Translations under genes and position numbers: made by a program
Origin: Methanobrevibacter sp.
Lineage (GTDB): Archaea > Methanobacteriota > Methanobacteria > Methanobacteriales > Methanobacteriaceae
DNA length: 7,384 nt
Assembly (NCBI GenBank): GCA_031289975.1
Contig: JAITOM010000424.1
Coordinates: 1 to 7,384 of the forward strand
Direction of reading: 5' to 3'
Part shown: piece by piece, positions 5,789 through 7,384 of the stretch
Layout: each line of letters starts with the position of its first letter
How positions within the stretch are numbered: position 1 is the first letter of the stretch
Notes under the pieces: model-generated
What the model saw: only the letters and a program-made list of their open reading frames with translations
Database searches by the model: none
Told to the model about the DNA's origin: nothing

Positions 5789-5965
5789 AATAACTTTTTT
5801 AAAAATAAATATTATTAAAAAATATTAATTTAAAATTAGTTATATTAATTAAATATATTACATATTATTTAAACTTTAAAATCATAAATTTTTATTAAAT
5901 GATATTTAAAATTAAACAATTTAATAAAAAAAATTGTCATTTTAAAGTTTAAAAACTTTTCTATA
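5785..5965. repeat. large A/T-rich repeat element, copy B
   Basis: Tandem to copy A at a constant offset of 185 bases. The left 60 bases are nearly identical; the right part (to gtttaaaaacttttctata) is recognisably related but more diverged. Unlike A it contains a 7-bp inverted repeat with an A/T loop at 5916-5937. Confidence 0.82.
5916..5937 (-). terminator. possible terminator downstream of trpD
   Basis: On the - strand ACAATTT and AAATTGT are perfect complements around an eight-base loop, and the left arm runs into T8. Oligo-T alone can end archaeal transcripts, so this may stop trpD mRNA. It lies about 70-90 bases past the trpD stop, and the pairing is weak because it is nearly all A-T. 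Confidence 0.35.
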
Positions 5966-5984
5966 ATGATTATATTAAGATATT

Positions 5985-6028
5985 GATTAAATATTGTTAG
6001 AACAAGGATTAAATATTGTTAGAACAAG
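5985..6028. repeat. perfect 22-bp tandem duplication across the trpD stop
   Basis: Positions 5985-6006 and 6007-6028 are identical; each begins gattaaatattg and ends gaacaag. The right copy holds the last six codons of trpD and its TAA; the left copy lies wholly after the stop. The duplication leaves the protein unchanged. Exact identity suggests a recent event. Confidence 0.95.
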
Positions 6029-7019
6029 TAATAAAACTCTCTAATTTTTCTTTTGCATTACAATCATCAATAAGTTTTTCAGCAACCGAAATTCCTTTTT
6101 TGAAATTAGATGTTTTTCCACCAATGTATAATCCTGCAGCAGAATTTAAAACTACGGCATCTCTTTTAGCTCCTTCTTCACCATTTAAAATATTTAAAGC
6201 TATTTTTGCATTAACTTTAGGAGAACCACCAGTAATTTCAGAATTTGGACTAAATTTAAAACCATAATCTTCAGGATTCAGTGTGTACTGTGAAAATTTA
6301 CCATTTTTTATTTCACAAACACTTGTAGGAGCAGATATTGATATTTCATCTAATTTATCATGACCATAGACAACCATAGCATTTTTAACACCTAAATTAT
6401 GAATAACCATAGAAATAGGGAGAACAAGAGACTCATCATAAACACCAATTACCTCTCTATTAGCACCTGCAGGATTTGATAGAGGACCCAAAATATTAAA
6501 TATTGTGGGAATTCCTAACTCTTTTCTAATAGGAGCCACATATTTCATGGCTATATGATAATTTTGAGCATATAAAAAACAGATCCCAATTTTTTCAAGC
6601 ATTTCCTTGCTTTTTTCAGGAGATAATTCAATATTGACACCTAAAGATTCTAAAACATCAGCAGAACCACATTTACTTGAAGCAGCCCTGTTTCCATGTT
6701 TAGCTACTGGAACACCACCAGATGAAATTACAATTGCAGAAACAGTTGAAATATTAAATGAATTTGATCCATCCCCCCCAGTACCTACAATTTCCAAGAC
6801 ATCCATATCAGTTAATAGTCTTATACAATGACTTCTTAAAGATACTGCAGAAGCTGTTATTTCATTTATAGTTTCTCCTTTCATGGATAAAGCAGTTAAA
6901 TAAGAACTCATTTGAACATGACTTGCCTTACCTGTCATTATTTCATCCATAGATTCTTTAGCCACTTCATAAGAAATATCTTGATTCTTTACTAACTTTA
7001 AAATAGCTTCCTTTATCAT
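6009..7019 (-). CDS. trpD: anthranilate phosphoribosyltransferase
   Basis: TrpD transfers phosphoribose from PRPP to anthranilate. The 336-residue length is typical of the single-function enzyme, with no TrpG domain fused. PRPP-binding GTGGDGSNSFNIST is at 79-92, KHGNRAASSKCGSADVLE at 107-124, and PIRKELGIPTIFNILGPLSNP, with the anthranilate-contacting Arg R165, at 163-183. The metal-binding D224/E225 lie in HDKLDEIS, where many homologues have DGLDE. The N-terminal helical domain is complete and the ATG is preceded by AGGAAAG. The last six codons lie in a 22-bp tandem duplication, so the extreme C-terminus may be recently altered. It is probably the first trp gene after trpE-trpG, which would lie right of the window, but at least 365 bases of gene-free DNA precede it. 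Confidence 0.96.
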   Translation of the reverse strand: MIKEAILKLVKNQDISYEVAKESMDEIMTGKASHVQMSSYLTALSMKGETINEITASAVSLRSHCIRLLTDMDVLEIVGTGGDGSNSFNISTVSAIVISSGGVPVAKHGNRAASSKCGSADVLESLGVNIELSPEKSKEMLEKIGICFLYAQNYHIAMKYVAPIRKELGIPTIFNILGPLSNPAGANREVIGVYDESLVLPISMVIHNLGVKNAMVVYGHDKLDEISISAPTSVCEIKNGKFSQYTLNPEDYGFKFSPNSEITGGSPKVNAKIALNILNGEEGAKRDAVVLNSAAGLYIGGKTSNFKKGISVAEKLIDDCNAKEKLESFITCSNNI

Positions 7020-7024
7020 ATTAT

Positions 7025-7031
7025 CTTTCCT
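7025..7031 (-). promoter_or_regulatory. ribosome binding site (AGGAAAG) of trpD
   Basis: A partial match to AGGAGGTGAT ends about five bases before the ATG at 7019 and supports that start. Confidence 0.5.
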
Positions 7032-7120
7032 ATTACTAAATAAATCAAATTAATAATCTTAAATTAAATTTCATATGCTGTTGTTTTTAAATAATAACTA
7101 TTTTTAAAAAATTTATTTTT

Positions 7121-7166
7121 ATTAATTTTAAATAATTTTAAATAATTTTAAATAATTTTAAATAAT
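7121..7166. repeat. tandem 10-bp array upstream of trpD
   Basis: The unit aataatttta occurs perfectly three times at 7131-7160. A one-mismatch copy precedes it (7121-7130) and a partial copy follows (7161-7166). The period is close to one helical turn, so the A/T tracts face the same side of the DNA, which favours intrinsic curvature. Confidence 0.93.
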
Positions 7167-7214
7167 ATTTAATTAAAAAATTTCTAATAAAAATTTTTAT
7201 CATAATTAAATATA

Positions 7215-7384
7215 ATATAGTTGATTCAATAAAATTTCTAATAAATAAATTTTTTAAAAATAAAAAATAAATATTATTAAAAGATATTAATTTAAAATTA
7301 ATTATATTAATTAAAATATATTTATTTTATTTAAAATTTAAAATTATAGATTCTTATAAAATGATATTTAAAATTAAATACTTT
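7215..7384. repeat. large A/T-rich repeat element, copy C (cut by window end)
   Basis: Aligns with copy A from its left edge (aatatag, 7215) through ttctaataaataaa and the core. It has a seven-base insertion near 7262-7268, then 100 of 112 matches to copy A without gaps up to 7380. It sits about 195 bases upstream of trpD in the same orientation that copy A has relative to trpC. Its right end is outside the window. Confidence 0.85.

Larger units (their letters stand above)
5472..6008. other. 537-base trpD-trpC spacer
   Basis: No gene is seen in any frame. From trpD toward trpC it holds one copy of the 22-bp duplication at the trpD stop, a possible terminator (5916-5937), two tandem copies of the large A/T-rich element (B, 5785-5965; A, 5574-5788), a pair of 25-26 base repeats (5547-5597) and a shorter unique stretch before trpC. 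No strong TTTATATA box for trpC is visible; CTATATTAAAAA near 5543-5554 on the - strand is a weak candidate. Confidence 0.65.
7020..7384. other. gene-free A/T-rich region upstream of trpD, running off the window
   Basis: No gene is visible on either strand. It holds the trpD ribosome binding site (7025-7031), a 10-bp tandem array (7121-7166), two copies of aaatttctaataaa (near 7177-7190 and 7232-7245) and the start of element copy C (7215 to the window end). No confident TATA box for trpD is seen, although so A/T-rich a sequence could hide one. Confidence 0.6.

Noticed and set aside
5547..5965. CRISPR array
   Set aside because: Repeats are adjacent with no unique spacers of regular length, the large units are diverged, and there are no cas genes in the window.
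6016..6831. two + strand open frames (6016-6267, 6607-6831)
   Set aside because: Antisense shadows of trpD, whose catalytic motifs are all in frame.

Overview
The window looks like chromosomal DNA from a methanogenic archaeon of the order Methanobacteriales, most likely Methanobrevibacter-like. The reasons are the very high A+T content (spacers close to pure A/T), TTTATATA-type boxes, GGTGAT and AGGAG ribosome binding sites, the methanogen-type set of tryptophan genes, and a left-hand gene pair that resembles families of unknown function known mainly from methanogens. The genus is an inference.

Left part (1-1004, + strand): about 118 bases of less A/T-rich sequence that I cannot identify. 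They may be the end of a gene or insertion sequence cut by the window edge. Then comes a two-gene unit whose genes overlap by four bases (217-483 and 480-1004). It encodes conserved archaeal proteins of unknown function, probably the DUF749 and DUF2096 families. T-rich tracts separate it from the convergent genes to its right.

Middle and right part (1130-7019, - strand, read right to left): trpD, trpC, trpF, trpB and trpA, followed 43 bases downstream by a small zinc deaminase closely resembling yeast cytosine deaminase Fcy1. The five trp genes cover every step from anthranilate to tryptophan: phosphoribosyl transfer (TrpD), isomerisation (TrpF), indole-glycerol phosphate formation (TrpC) and the tryptophan synthase alpha and beta subunits (TrpA, TrpB). 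Anthranilate synthase (trpE, trpG) is not in the window and probably lies to the right of 7384. All key catalytic residues I looked for are present, except that the second catalytic acid of TrpA is Glu where Asp is usual.

The genes are ordinary; the spacers are the unusual part. The cluster is broken by gaps of 325, 537 and at least 365 bases, all carrying repeats. A 170-215 base A/T-rich element occurs three times, twice in tandem upstream of trpC and once upstream of trpD. There is also a triple 17-bp repeat just behind a good promoter for trpA, a pair of 25-26 base repeats upstream of trpC, a phased 10-bp array upstream of trpD, and a perfect 22-bp tandem duplication across the trpD stop codon. 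The layout suggests that trpD, trpCFB and trpA(-deaminase) may be separate transcription units. Whether the repeats are regulators, small RNAs, miniature mobile elements or only drifting A/T-rich DNA cannot be decided from the sequence alone.
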